A DNA stretch of 8,819 bases from JBDHXE01 sp039810525 (GTDB lineage: Bacteria > Bacteroidota > Ignavibacteria > Kapaibacteriales > UBA2268), in assembly GCA_039810525.1 (NCBI GenBank), contig JBDHXE010000098.1:1-8819 (forward strand), read 5' to 3'. The notes below the pieces were generated by a model. The model made no database searches. It saw nothing but the letters and a program-made list of their open reading frames with translations, and was not told where the DNA came from. Shown one piece after another: positions 1 through 6,790 of the stretch; positions within the stretch are counted from its first letter, which is position 1, and each line of letters opens with the position of its first letter. Position numbers and translations under genes: made by a program.

Positions 1-2
1 AT

Positions 3-404
3 ACATTTGGAGAGATGATTAGCAATCCTAAGTTAAGTGAATTTATGTCAATTCAAGGAGATGAGCGCTATCGGTCTATGTATATGGGTTTAATAAATTT
101 ATCATTTGGTATAGGCTTAGCTGGTGGTTCTATTTTAGGTGGTTATTTTTACAAATATTTTGGAGAGAAATCGAGTCTAGCTCTAAGGTATGCCAATGAA
201 AAATTCCCAAATATTAGTAATGAAGTAACTGGCCAGAATAGTATTGATTTTTTGATGCAGCATACTGGAATGACTAATCATCAATTAACTGAATTACTTT
301 TCAACTATTTTCATCCACAAGTTTTCTGGATTCCTTTTGTATCTATAGGAATAATTTCGATTATATTGTTAATTTTATATAGAAATACGTATAAGAGTGA
401 ATAA
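3..404 (+). CDS. MFS-type transporter, C-terminal fragment (5' end outside window)
   Basis: The frame is open from the left edge (codons from base 3 read T-F-G-E-M-I), so the ATG at 15 is internal and the gene enters from outside the window; 133 residues are visible. The opening stretch GEMISNPKLSEF followed by a glycine-rich membrane segment (YMGLINLSFGIGLAGGSILG) looks like the start of the penultimate helix region in 12-helix major facilitator proteins, including the peptide/POT-like branch. A hydrophilic loop of about 55 residues follows, longer than usual between the last two helices, then a final membrane helix (FWIPFVSIGIISIILLILY) and a short basic tail. It would be an inner-membrane secondary transporter; the substrate cannot be told from this end. 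The next gene starts 53 bases downstream on the same strand. Family call fairly sure, subfamily not. Confidence 0.7.
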   Translation, partial: TFGEMISNPKLSEFMSIQGDERYRSMYMGLINLSFGIGLAGGSILGGYFYKYFGEKSSLALRYANEKFPNISNEVTGQNSIDFLMQHTGMTNHQLTELLFNYFHPQVFWIPFVSIGIISIILLILYRNTYKSE

Positions 405-457
405 TATATTGTAATTTTTTTTGCTTTCATTTGTTATTATAAATATAGATAAAAAAT

Positions 458-3334
458 TTGAGAAAAGTTGTATTAAATATAATAATTTTACTTTTTAGTT
501 ACATTTACCTATTCTCAATGGATACTGTAGATGTAAGACCTCCTTTGTTGTCTATTTATTCAGATTGTGGTAATTGTATCATCACTGCTACTGATAATCG
601 TAAATTCTCATTGAATAAAGACAGCTTTCAGTTAGATGCTGGAATAAGAGATGTACCAGTTTTATTAAAATCTCGTAGTCGAAATTTTGATGATATAATT
701 ATAGATCCGAAATATACCAAAGATTCTATATATTATGAGATGATTTTCGAACTCAAAGTGAAGAATAAGTTTGATACTGCTTTTGCTGTTTTCTTTATTT
801 ATGATAATGCTAATAATCAGAATAAGAATAATGTAAAGTATGATTCGGTAAAGTATTATCCTCAATTGATTAGTATAGATAATGATAAACTTAATTATGG
901 TGCTGTATATTTGGATTCTGTAGTTACTAAGCAGATAACTATTAAAAATGTAGCAGGTTTTGATTATTTATTAAAAGATATAAGGCTCAAAAAGGGTGAT
1001 TATTACAAAATTACAAATAATATAAAGAAGAATTATAATTTTATAGATGCTTCTACTATTACTTTAAATATTGAATATAACCCTACTGTGGAGATATCTT
1101 CTTTATATAATTATGATTTAGATACTCTGATTATCAAGAATGAGTGCTTGACATATCTTATTCCATTGCAAGGGCAGGGTGTAGTGCCTCGTATAGTAGC
1201 TGAAGATTTTGATTTTGGTATTTGCGAAGTAGGCAAAAGCCTATGTAAGGATAAGTCAAATTTTCCAGATAGTTATGATGGTCTAAATATCAGCAATATA
1301 GGTACTGGCAATCTTATAATAAACAATTATAGATTTGATCCAGCTATTACTCCATATAAGTTAATCAATCCAGAGCCTCAATTGAAATCGAGTCTTATAT
1401 TTCCATATTCTTCTATTAATGTAAAATCTCTGTGTTTTGCTCCTGATTCGCCCGGTGAATTTTTTGCTAAATTAATTTTTTCGAACAATTCTAAAGGTCC
1501 AGATAGTATAGCTAATCTACGTGGAATTGCATATAATAGGGGACCTTATTTCAAAAGCCTAAATTTCGGCGAATTAAGGGTTATGGACAAATCTAAGAAA
1601 TTCATATCTCTTAAAAATTCTGATAGTAAGCCATATTATTTATATGATTTATCTATTTCAGATCAAAGTAGTGGTTTTAGAATAGTTTATGAAGATATGG
1701 ATCCTAAGCCTTCTTTTGATAACCCAGTAGCTATTTATCCAGAGAGCTCGCAAGGTAATGTATTGAAAGAGTATTTAATACCGATAGAATTCTTACCAAC
1801 TAATGAAGGTTTTAAAGAGATAAAAATTTATCCTAAATTTATAGACAATGGGAAGGATTTAAACTTAGTATCATTTAATTATATTCGAGGTACTGGTATA
1901 TTACCTGCCATAGAAGTGATGGGAGTATATTTTAATGGCAAAACTTTGGTAAATACTTTCAATAAAGATACTGGTTATGTAACTATATATTCGCGGAGTA
2001 AATATGCTGATTTGTATATCAAATCTATAAAGGTAATTAAGCAAAATGAACAATCTAATGATTTTATGTGGTTAAATACCAATTTTCCTAAGGATACTAT
2101 ATTAAAAAGAATGACATCTATCAAATTTCCTATTCTCTTTAAACCTGAAGAATCTGGTGAACGCTCGATAACTATACAAGTTATTTCTGATGCTGTAAAA
2201 GGTAATCAGAGTAATTGGGATACAACTTATGCTGTAATTAGAGGATTTGGCTATAATAGAATTCTTTCGGTAGAACCTTTAAATTTCAAAGATGTAGCAT
2301 ATTGTGATTCTTCGTCTGGCAAATTAGTAATTAGAAATATAAGTGATTCTATCACTACAGAAATTTATGAAATTTTATTTGAAACAAATGATATTAATCC
2401 TTTTGAAATAGATAAGTCTATCTTTTTATCTAAAAATATTATATTGACACCGGGAGATAGTATAGCTTTTGATGTCAAATTTAAGCCATTTTTAGATAAT
2501 AAATTCGATTATTCTGTAATGACAAGGGTATTGAGTGATGATGATACTAGCACTACTTTTATAAGAGGTAATGCTCAGAAATATAATATATATATATATA
2601 GTGATACTCTGATGAATTCGATGCCTGGAATAATGACTTTAGATAAAGAGCCCAATTTCGTTGGTAAGAATTATAATATTAATTTATATAGTAGTAATTG
2701 GGCAAATAGTGCTATCGATTCTATATATTTGGAGATTGTCTATCCTAAGAGTAATTTTAAATTTGTTAATTATATAGAAAAAGGTACTATTATAAAAGAT
2801 TGGAATATTAGTTTTACAGACAGTGAGCTATCACGAGATACTAATATTATTAAAATTCTATGTTATGGGCTAAATCCTATTGTTAATAATGGTATATTGA
2901 TCACTCCGGCATTTATGATTATGCTGGGGGATACGAATGGCATCAAATATAGTATTCAAAATGTTAGTTTCTATAGCAAAGAGCATTGTAGTAAGCCAAT
3001 AATTAGCAATGGATATATTGATCTATCTTATTGTGGTGAAGAGTTAAGGAAAATCCAAATTTCAAGCCATCTTTATGGTATTACCATTATTAATTCTAAT
3101 CCAACTTCTGATCATAATTTATTAATTGCCTATAATGTGGCTCTTGATGCAACTACTAAGATAGAAGTGTTTGATCAATTTGGTAATAAAGTAATCTATC
3201 AAGATAAAGGTATTGTAGCAAAAGGAAGGTATTTTGATAATTTAAATATTTCGGATCTAAGTTCTGGTGTTTACTTTTTAAATTTTGTATCTGGCCCATA
3301 TTCTAAAATCGAAAAATTCATAATAAATAGATAG
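458..3334 (+). CDS. Large secreted protein with ASH/Ig-like repeats, cohesin-like domain and T9SS type A sorting domain
   Basis: No characterised homologue recognised. The start is TTG at 458: an in-frame TAG lies at 446-448, and only this start includes the basic-hydrophobic leader (residues 1-20, RKVV then NIIILLFSYIYLF) expected of a Sec signal peptide; the next ATG is residue 21. A CxxC pair sits at 37-40. From about 135 to 708 there are roughly five Ig-like repeats of 105-120 residues, starting near 135, 244, 363, 483 and 602, with the recurring pattern LxFG at the start, an IxNxG-like strand, a PxxxG turn and RGxG at the end, as in ASH/choice-of-anchor-D domains. Residues 710-865 resemble a cohesin-type beta sandwich. 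Residues 875-958 match a T9SS type A sorting domain (SNPTSD, KIEVFDQFGNKV, DLSSGVYFLNF, final KFIINR), so the product should cross the outer membrane and be released or anchored at the surface. Function unknown; perhaps adhesive or structural. Confidence 0.82.
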   Translation: MRKVVLNIIILLFSYIYLFSMDTVDVRPPLLSIYSDCGNCIITATDNRKFSLNKDSFQLDAGIRDVPVLLKSRSRNFDDIIIDPKYTKDSIYYEMIFELKVKNKFDTAFAVFFIYDNANNQNKNNVKYDSVKYYPQLISIDNDKLNYGAVYLDSVVTKQITIKNVAGFDYLLKDIRLKKGDYYKITNNIKKNYNFIDASTITLNIEYNPTVEISSLYNYDLDTLIIKNECLTYLIPLQGQGVVPRIVAEDFDFGICEVGKSLCKDKSNFPDSYDGLNISNIGTGNLIINNYRFDPAITPYKLINPEPQLKSSLIFPYSSINVKSLCFAPDSPGEFFAKLIFSNNSKGPDSIANLRGIAYNRGPYFKSLNFGELRVMDKSKKFISLKNSDSKPYYLYDLSISDQSSGFRIVYEDMDPKPSFDNPVAIYPESSQGNVLKEYLIPIEFLPTNEGFKEIKIYPKFIDNGKDLNLVSFNYIRGTGILPAIEVMGVYFNGKTLVNTFNKDTGYVTIYSRSKYADLYIKSIKVIKQNEQSNDFMWLNTNFPKDTILKRMTSIKFPILFKPEESGERSITIQVISDAVKGNQSNWDTTYAVIRGFGYNRILSVEPLNFKDVAYCDSSSGKLVIRNISDSITTEIYEILFETNDINPFEIDKSIFLSKNIILTPGDSIAFDVKFKPFLDNKFDYSVMTRVLSDDDTSTTFIRGNAQKYNIYIYSDTLMNSMPGIMTLDKEPNFVGKNYNINLYSSNWANSAIDSIYLEIVYPKSNFKFVNYIEKGTIIKDWNISFTDSELSRDTNIIKILCYGLNPIVNNGILITPAFMIMLGDTNGIKYSIQNVSFYSKEHCSKPIISNGYIDLSYCGEELRKIQISSHLYGITIINSNPTSDHNLLIAYNVALDATTKIEVFDQFGNKVIYQDKGIVAKGRYFDNLNISDLSSGVYFLNFVSGPYSKIEKFIINR
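2586..2600. repeat. AT dinucleotide tract inside the secreted-protein gene
   Basis: Fifteen bases of uninterrupted alternating A and T (seven and a half AT units) lie in frame within the secreted-protein gene, encoding the I-Y-I-Y stretch around residues 711-714, at the junction between the last Ig-like repeat and the cohesin-like domain. Gain or loss of one unit would shift the frame and remove the T9SS sorting domain. The tract is short, and alternating IY codons in an AT-rich gene can produce it by chance. Confidence 0.5.
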
Positions 3335-3349
3335 TTTAATAAAAAATCT

Positions 3350-3357
3350 TATTTTTG
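3350..3357 (+). promoter_or_regulatory. Bacteroidota-type -7 element upstream of queF
   Basis: TATTTTTG fits the Bacteroidota primary-sigma -7 consensus TAnnTTTG exactly, in the correct orientation, ending 35 bases before the queF ATG in the 58-base gap after the secreted-protein gene. No clear TTTG -33 box is found at the usual 17-23 base distance, so this rests on the -7 element alone. It would make queF-queD a separate two-gene transcript. Confidence 0.4.
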
Positions 3358-3392
3358 TAATTAATTATTTACTATTTATAAAATTACGTATT

Positions 3393-3737
3393 ATGAATAT
3401 CGAATTATTTGATAATCCCGCTCCAAATAGAGATTATATTATTACTCATATTAATCCAGAATTTACTTCTGTATGCCCTATTACAGGATTGCCTGATTTT
3501 GGCACTATTACAGTTAGTTATATACCAGCAGAGAAGTGTATTGAATTAAAGTCGCTTAAGTATTATTTCTTTGATTATCGAAACAAGGGTATTTTTTATG
3601 AAGCAATTACTAATAAGATCCTTGATGATTTGGTTGCTGCATGTAAGCCAAAGGAAATGGAAATTAAAACTGAATGGAAGGTAAGAGGGGGTATTAATTC
3701 AATTATTACTGCTAAATATAAATCTGAAGGTAATTAA
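3393..3737 (+). CDS. queF: NADPH-dependent 7-cyano-7-deazaguanine (preQ0) reductase, short type I QueF
   Basis: QueF reduces the nitrile of preQ0 to the amine preQ1 with two NADPH, a late cytosolic step of queuosine synthesis. The 114 residues form a single T-fold unit of the short type I class. Seen: the thioimide-forming Cys28 in SVCPITGLPDF, the proton-donor Asp35, the QueF signature ELKSLKYY (51-58), YRNKG (62-66), the substrate-binding Glu70, and the C-terminal RGG (98-100). Tyr69 stands where the Bacillus subtilis enzyme has His (FHE there, FYE here). The protein is shorter than the B. subtilis enzyme at both ends: it begins close to the NRDY motif and stops soon after RGG. The ATG at 3393 is preceded by a likely promoter. 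The stop is two bases before queD, so the two are almost certainly co-transcribed. Very sure of the family. Confidence 0.95.
   Translation: MNIELFDNPAPNRDYIITHINPEFTSVCPITGLPDFGTITVSYIPAEKCIELKSLKYYFFDYRNKGIFYEAITNKILDDLVAACKPKEMEIKTEWKVRGGINSIITAKYKSEGN
3726..3730 (+). promoter_or_regulatory. Possible ribosome binding site of queD
   Basis: GAAGG, nine bases before the queD ATG and inside the last codons of queF, is one of the few Shine-Dalgarno-like sequences in the window. It supports the ATG at 3740 and translation coupled to queF. Confidence 0.35.
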
Positions 3738-3739
3738 TA

Positions 3740-4165
3740 ATGAAGACTAAAATTGCTAAAGAGTACCGTTGGGAGATGAGTCATCGCTTGCCTTTTCATA
3801 GTGGTCCTTGCAAAAACATTCATGGTCATTCTTATAGTATGCAAGTATCAATTGAAGGTGAGATTGATAAAAATTCTATGGTATTGGACTATTATGATAT
3901 TGATAAAATTATTAGCCCACTAATTAATCAATTGGATCACGCTTTTGTATGCGACAAAGATGATAAGTTAATGATTGAATTTTTGGCAACAAATGGCTTT
4001 AAATATTCAATTATACCTTATAATACTACTTCTGAAAATTTAGTTACTTACTTTTTAGATTCTGTAAAAGAAGAGTTTCAAAAGTATGCTAATATATCTT
4101 CTCTTTCTATTAAGATATGCGAAACAATAGATGCTTTTGCAGAGAGAACAATTAGCTTATATTAA
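3740..4165 (+). CDS. queD: 6-carboxy-5,6,7,8-tetrahydropterin synthase (QueD/PTPS family)
   Basis: QueD turns 7,8-dihydroneopterin triphosphate into 6-carboxytetrahydropterin, the first committed step of the deazaguanine (queuosine) pathway. All key residues are visible: zinc ligands His15, His28 and His30 (SHRLPFH and NIHGHSY), catalytic Cys24 in CKNIHGH, the LDH motif with Asp66-His67, TSEN (97-100) and Glu128 in ICETIDAFAERT. At 141 residues it is about 20 longer than the E. coli enzyme; the extra length lies between LDH and TSEN, as in many PTPS-family members outside the proteobacteria. Sequence alone does not fully separate QueD from other 6-pyruvoyl-tetrahydropterin-synthase-like enzymes, but the preceding queF, two bases away, makes the queuosine role the best reading. 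queE and queC must lie elsewhere. No strong terminator directly follows. Confidence 0.92.
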   Translation: MKTKIAKEYRWEMSHRLPFHSGPCKNIHGHSYSMQVSIEGEIDKNSMVLDYYDIDKIISPLINQLDHAFVCDKDDKLMIEFLATNGFKYSIIPYNTTSENLVTYFLDSVKEEFQKYANISSLSIKICETIDAFAERTISLY

Positions 4166-4240
4166 TATTAATAAATGATAGATATTTATTAGTGATATAA
4201 TATTAGTACTATGCAAGTTAGTACATAAAAGATTGGGATA

Positions 4241-4260
4241 GGGACTGTCTTATAAGACAG
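4241..4260 (+). repeat. IS-end-like motif containing a 16-base perfect palindrome
   Basis: GGGACTGTCTTATAAGACAG; its last 16 bases (4245-4260, CTGTCTTATAAGACAG) are a perfect palindrome. A diverged direct copy starts 47 bases later (4288-4307), and the related word CTGACTTATGA lies in inverted orientation near 4501-4511. The style G(A/G)G-CTGTCT-ATAAG resembles terminal repeats of some bacterial insertion sequences as I remember them, which is not verified. The palindrome could also be a dimeric protein's binding site. Confidence 0.4.
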
Positions 4261-4287
4261 AATTAAATATTGTCGCAAGAAAAAGAT

Positions 4288-4307
4288 GAGGTTGTCTCAT
4301 AAGTCTG
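4288..4307 (+). repeat. Diverged direct copy of the IS-end-like motif
   Basis: GAGGTTGTCTCATAAGTCTG agrees with 4241-4260 at 14 of 20 positions without gaps. Its inner part TCATAAGTC (4297-4305) is exactly inverted at 4503-4511 (GACTTATGA), and TAAGTCT (4300-4306) is also inverted at 4415-4421 (AGACTTA). These pairs would bracket the central hairpin as terminal inverted repeats bracket a MITE. Confidence 0.35.
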
Positions 4308-4334
4308 CAGCAATGATTTAATTTTTAATTCTCT

Positions 4335-4388
4335 AGTCGTTCTACACTTCTTCACAGTCGTCCTACACTTCGAAAGTGTAGGACGACT
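4335..4388. repeat. GC-richer perfect hairpin with duplicated left arm; possible two-way terminator
   Basis: A perfect 15-bp inverted repeat has its left arm at 4356-4370, a three-base CGA loop at 4371-4373 and its right arm at 4374-4388. About half its bases are G or C, against roughly a quarter around it. The left arm is a second copy: AGTCGTTCTACACTTC (4335-4350) and AGTCGTCCTACACTTC (4356-4371) differ at one base and start 21 bases apart. In a plus-strand RNA the right arm could pair with either copy, since the single difference gives a G-U wobble. It sits between converging genes and is nearly symmetric, so it could stop transcription from both sides, but no U-run follows on either strand. 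A repeat-element core is equally likely. Confidence 0.6.
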
Positions 4389-4457
4389 TGTTCTTGCAAG
4401 CCGCTTACCATCATAGACTTACGTGATATATTTCTTTTCAATGTTTATTCCAATATA

Positions 4458-4485
4458 TTACTATTTCTTAATAAAGAAATAGTAA
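4458..4485 (-). terminator. 12-bp hairpin downstream of the phosphate transporter
   Basis: TTACTATTTCTT (4458-4469) and AAGAAATAGTAA (4474-4485) are perfectly complementary around the loop AATA. The hairpin lies 43 bases past the transporter stop on its strand. It is AT-rich and lacks a long U-run after it, so it is a plausible but weak intrinsic terminator; it could also act on transcripts coming from queD. Confidence 0.4.
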
Positions 4486-4502
4486 ATAAAATATAGAAAT
4501 CT

Positions 4503-4511
4503 GACTTATGA
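4503..4511 (-). repeat. Inverted partner of the IS-end-like motif
   Basis: GACTTATGA is the exact reverse complement of TCATAAGTC at 4297-4305, about 200 bases away, and lies just outside the transporter stop codon. The flanking bases agree only partly, so this would be an eroded right end of the putative element. A nine-base match in AT-rich DNA could also be chance. Confidence 0.25.
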
Positions 4512-4528
4512 ATCAGCTTAGTAATTAA

Positions 4529-6790
4529 TTACTCCTTGTTGGCAATATAATACATAAATGAATCTTTTGTAGCTTGATATATAAATAGAATATCTTTAGC
4601 AAACATTTCTACATCTACTAAGGTACTCATATATATAGTAGATCTTTTAAAATTAATGTTGGTTTTGAGCAGTATCCTATTGAGATGAATATTGATTTGT
4701 GATTTAATATTGCTTATGATTGAATTGTGCAAAAGTTCTATATCGTCATCATTTTCGAAGTTCCTTTTATCTATTCTATTTAAAATTTGATTTACGAAGT
4801 CAATATATACTTTCAACAAATCGCCAATTTCTTTGATTTGTTCATTAGTAAATTTATGATGATTATTGTCTATATATTTATGATTTTGTTTAGTAACTAA
4901 TACTAATCTATCTCCAAGTTCTTGAAAAGCAAGGAGTGCTTTGGTATAAAGATATCCATCATCTGGTACTTTAGGAGAATTTTCTGAATATAGTTTAATA
5001 ATATTTTTGATAAAAGCCATACCTTCATCATCTAATTTTTTAGCTAATTTGAAATTAGCTTTTAGATTTGATGTTTCTAAGATAAAGAAGTTTTCGTAGC
5101 TATCTGTAAGAATTAGTAAATGTTTTGTCATATATTCTTTAATAGCATTTAAAATGAATTCTACTCTAGTATCTGGATTTTCTTTCTCTGCAACTATTCT
5201 CTTTAATCTCTCATCTTCTTCTTTTTCTTTTTCTTTATGTAATTTACCAGTACGTATAAATGCAATTACCACCAAAACACCTATACCTATTACGCCGAAG
5301 AATGAGGTATAGAATATAACTATTGCTATCAATGATGCAAATATAGAAGCTAAGATTGCGGTAAAGAACCATCCTGCAACAACAGTAATAACTCCTGACA
5401 CTCTATTTACCGCCGAATCTCTACCCCATGCTTTATCTGGCAAGGCTGCGGCCATAGCTACAATAAATGTAACATAAGTAGTCGACAAAGGGAGCTGTAA
5501 TGAAGTTGCAAAAGATATTAGTCCTGAAGATACTACCAATATGACAGCAGCTCTAATCAAGTCAAATGAAGGTGGTTGTTCGCCCTCAATTATTAATGGT
5601 TTGTATTTGCTAATGTCAAATCTAGTAGCAACTTTATTTATAATAGGCTGTGGAACTATCTTTAATATAAAATTTGCAAACCCAATAGCAAATCTAACTA
5701 TCATCCTTGCTAATATATTCGATTCGAATCTTTCGAAGCCTTCGTCTTGCCGCCCTAAGTTTAATTCTGTCTTTGCTACATTTTGAGCTTTTTTGGATAA
5801 GTATAATGTTACGACCATTATTATACCAGAAATAATCAATATAAGCATATCAGCTTTAACTGGCTCTTTGAGAAATGCCATTGTATTTTTAGCTATCTCT
5901 GGCTCACTAAGAGAATAAGTATAAGCATTAAGTCCAGCTAATGGAGCTCCAATGAAGTTCACCAAATCGTTAGCTGAGAAAGAAAGTGCTAAGCCAAATG
6001 TGCCTACCATTACTATAACTTTTAGCATATTGATTTTGGTAAACCATAATATAAAATAAATAATTATAGTCCAAACAGCAATTGACGATATAAATATAAG
6101 CGTGAGATTAGCATCTATAAAACTAAGAATTTCTTTAGGAATGAACGTAGAGCCTTTGGCGCCTTTTAGAAAAATAAATAATACTATAAGAGAAAGGGCA
6201 ATACCACTCCAAATTGCCCCATATTTTTTAAATTTTTCTATATAATCAAATGTAAAAATCAGTCTTGTAATAAATTGTATAATATAACCAAAAATGAAAG
6301 CAAAGAATACTGAGCTGACAATTCCAATGATTATAGTGAGTATGCTTGATAAGTTAAGATATTGGTAAACTGTGGTAAATGCACTTCCTGTCTGTATTAC
6401 TTTCACTACTGAGACCGCTATAGATGCACCCAATAGAGTAAAAACTAATGCTACAGTAGTAGATGTAGGTAGTCCAAATGTATTGAATAGATCTATCAGA
6501 AGTACCTGGGCATACATCATAGCTAATAGTATTATTAATACTTCGTTTAGGTTAAATCGTTCTGGATTGAAAACTCCAGTTCTAGCAACTTCCATCATAC
6601 CATTTGAAAAGAAAATCCCAACGAAGACACCAAGAGCAGCGATTGTAAGTGCGGTTTTAAATTTGGCAGCTTTAGACCCTAAAGCAGAGTTAAGAAAGTT
6701 TATTGCGTCGTTAGCTACACCAACTGTTAAATTTACAGCCGCTAAAATCAGCAAAAGAACTAACATTAACAGGTTTATATCAAATGACAT
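4529..6790 (-). CDS. PiT-family inorganic phosphate transporter with C-terminal PhoU/DUF47-like helical domain
   Basis: An inner-membrane, ion-coupled phosphate symporter (SLC20/PiT family). The twofold signature is visible: GVANDAINFLNSALGS (24-39) with GLPTSTTVAL (106-115) in the first half, FSANDLVNFIGAP (271-283) with QLPLSTTYVT (432-441) in the second; the two Asn-Asp pairs and two STT turns are the phosphate-site hallmarks. About a dozen hydrophobic helices run to residue 512. Then comes a very charged stretch (516-539, KEKEKEEDERLKR) and about 210 soluble helical residues (540-753) resembling the PhoU/DUF47 regulators that are often separate partners of PiT proteins. At 753 residues it matches the long PiT form that I recall from Bacteroidota, whereas E. 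coli PitA is about 500. It starts 68 bases after hemW with its own likely promoter. The last gene of the minus-strand cluster. Transport of phosphate is inferred from family; sulfate is a rarer alternative. Confidence 0.9.
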   Translation of the reverse strand: MSFDINLLMLVLLLILAAVNLTVGVANDAINFLNSALGSKAAKFKTALTIAALGVFVGIFFSNGMMEVARTGVFNPERFNLNEVLIILLAMMYAQVLLIDLFNTFGLPTSTTVALVFTLLGASIAVSVVKVIQTGSAFTTVYQYLNLSSILTIIIGIVSSVFFAFIFGYIIQFITRLIFTFDYIEKFKKYGAIWSGIALSLIVLFIFLKGAKGSTFIPKEILSFIDANLTLIFISSIAVWTIIIYFILWFTKINMLKVIVMVGTFGLALSFSANDLVNFIGAPLAGLNAYTYSLSEPEIAKNTMAFLKEPVKADMLILIISGIIMVVTLYLSKKAQNVAKTELNLGRQDEGFERFESNILARMIVRFAIGFANFILKIVPQPIINKVATRFDISKYKPLIIEGEQPPSFDLIRAAVILVVSSGLISFATSLQLPLSTTYVTFIVAMAAALPDKAWGRDSAVNRVSGVITVVAGWFFTAILASIFASLIAIVIFYTSFFGVIGIGVLVVIAFIRTGKLHKEKEKEEDERLKRIVAEKENPDTRVEFILNAIKEYMTKHLLILTDSYENFFILETSNLKANFKLAKKLDDEGMAFIKNIIKLYSENSPKVPDDGYLYTKALLAFQELGDRLVLVTKQNHKYIDNNHHKFTNEQIKEIGDLLKVYIDFVNQILNRIDKRNFENDDDIELLHNSIISNIKSQINIHLNRILLKTNINFKRSTIYMSTLVDVEMFAKDILFIYQATKDSFMYYIANKE

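Larger units (their letters stand above)
4166..4528. other. Repeat-rich non-coding gap between converging queD and phosphate-transporter genes
   Basis: No open frame of meaningful length on either strand; the longest short frame noticed is an 11-codon one starting at 4287. Only 363 bases long, it holds in order: a weak AT-only 8-bp inverted repeat just after queD (4169-4176 with 4184-4191), a 16-base palindrome (4245-4260), an IS-end-like motif in direct and inverted copies, a GC-richer 15-bp hairpin with a duplicated left arm (4335-4388), and a 12-bp hairpin (4458-4485). The middle is visibly richer in G and C than its surroundings, which suggests inserted DNA rather than decayed coding sequence. 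A degenerate or miniature mobile element is the best guess; a structured non-coding RNA is an alternative. Confidence 0.6.

Noticed and set aside
415..422. Run of eight T after the transporter fragment, possible terminator
   Set aside because: No stable stem precedes the run; only short AT palindromes, so it is not called.
665..865. 66-codon open frame on the minus strand inside the secreted-protein gene
   Set aside because: Low-complexity Ile-rich translation, wholly inside a convincing gene on the other strand; a shadow of AT-rich codons.
3335..3392. Possible preQ1 riboswitch before queF
   Set aside because: The gap is only 58 bases and almost pure A/T, with no G/C stem or C-rich loop of the kind preQ1 aptamers need; only a -7-like element is seen.
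4169..4191. 8-bp inverted repeat just after queD as a terminator
   Set aside because: The stem is A/T only, the loop is seven bases and no T-run follows; too weak to call as a terminator.
4335..4388. CRISPR-like repeats
   Set aside because: Only two 16-base direct copies with a five-base gap plus one inverted arm; no regular spacers and no cas genes.
5541..5786. 81-codon plus-strand open frame
   Set aside because: Lies inside the phosphate-transporter gene on the opposite strand, with no recognisable domain or start signal.
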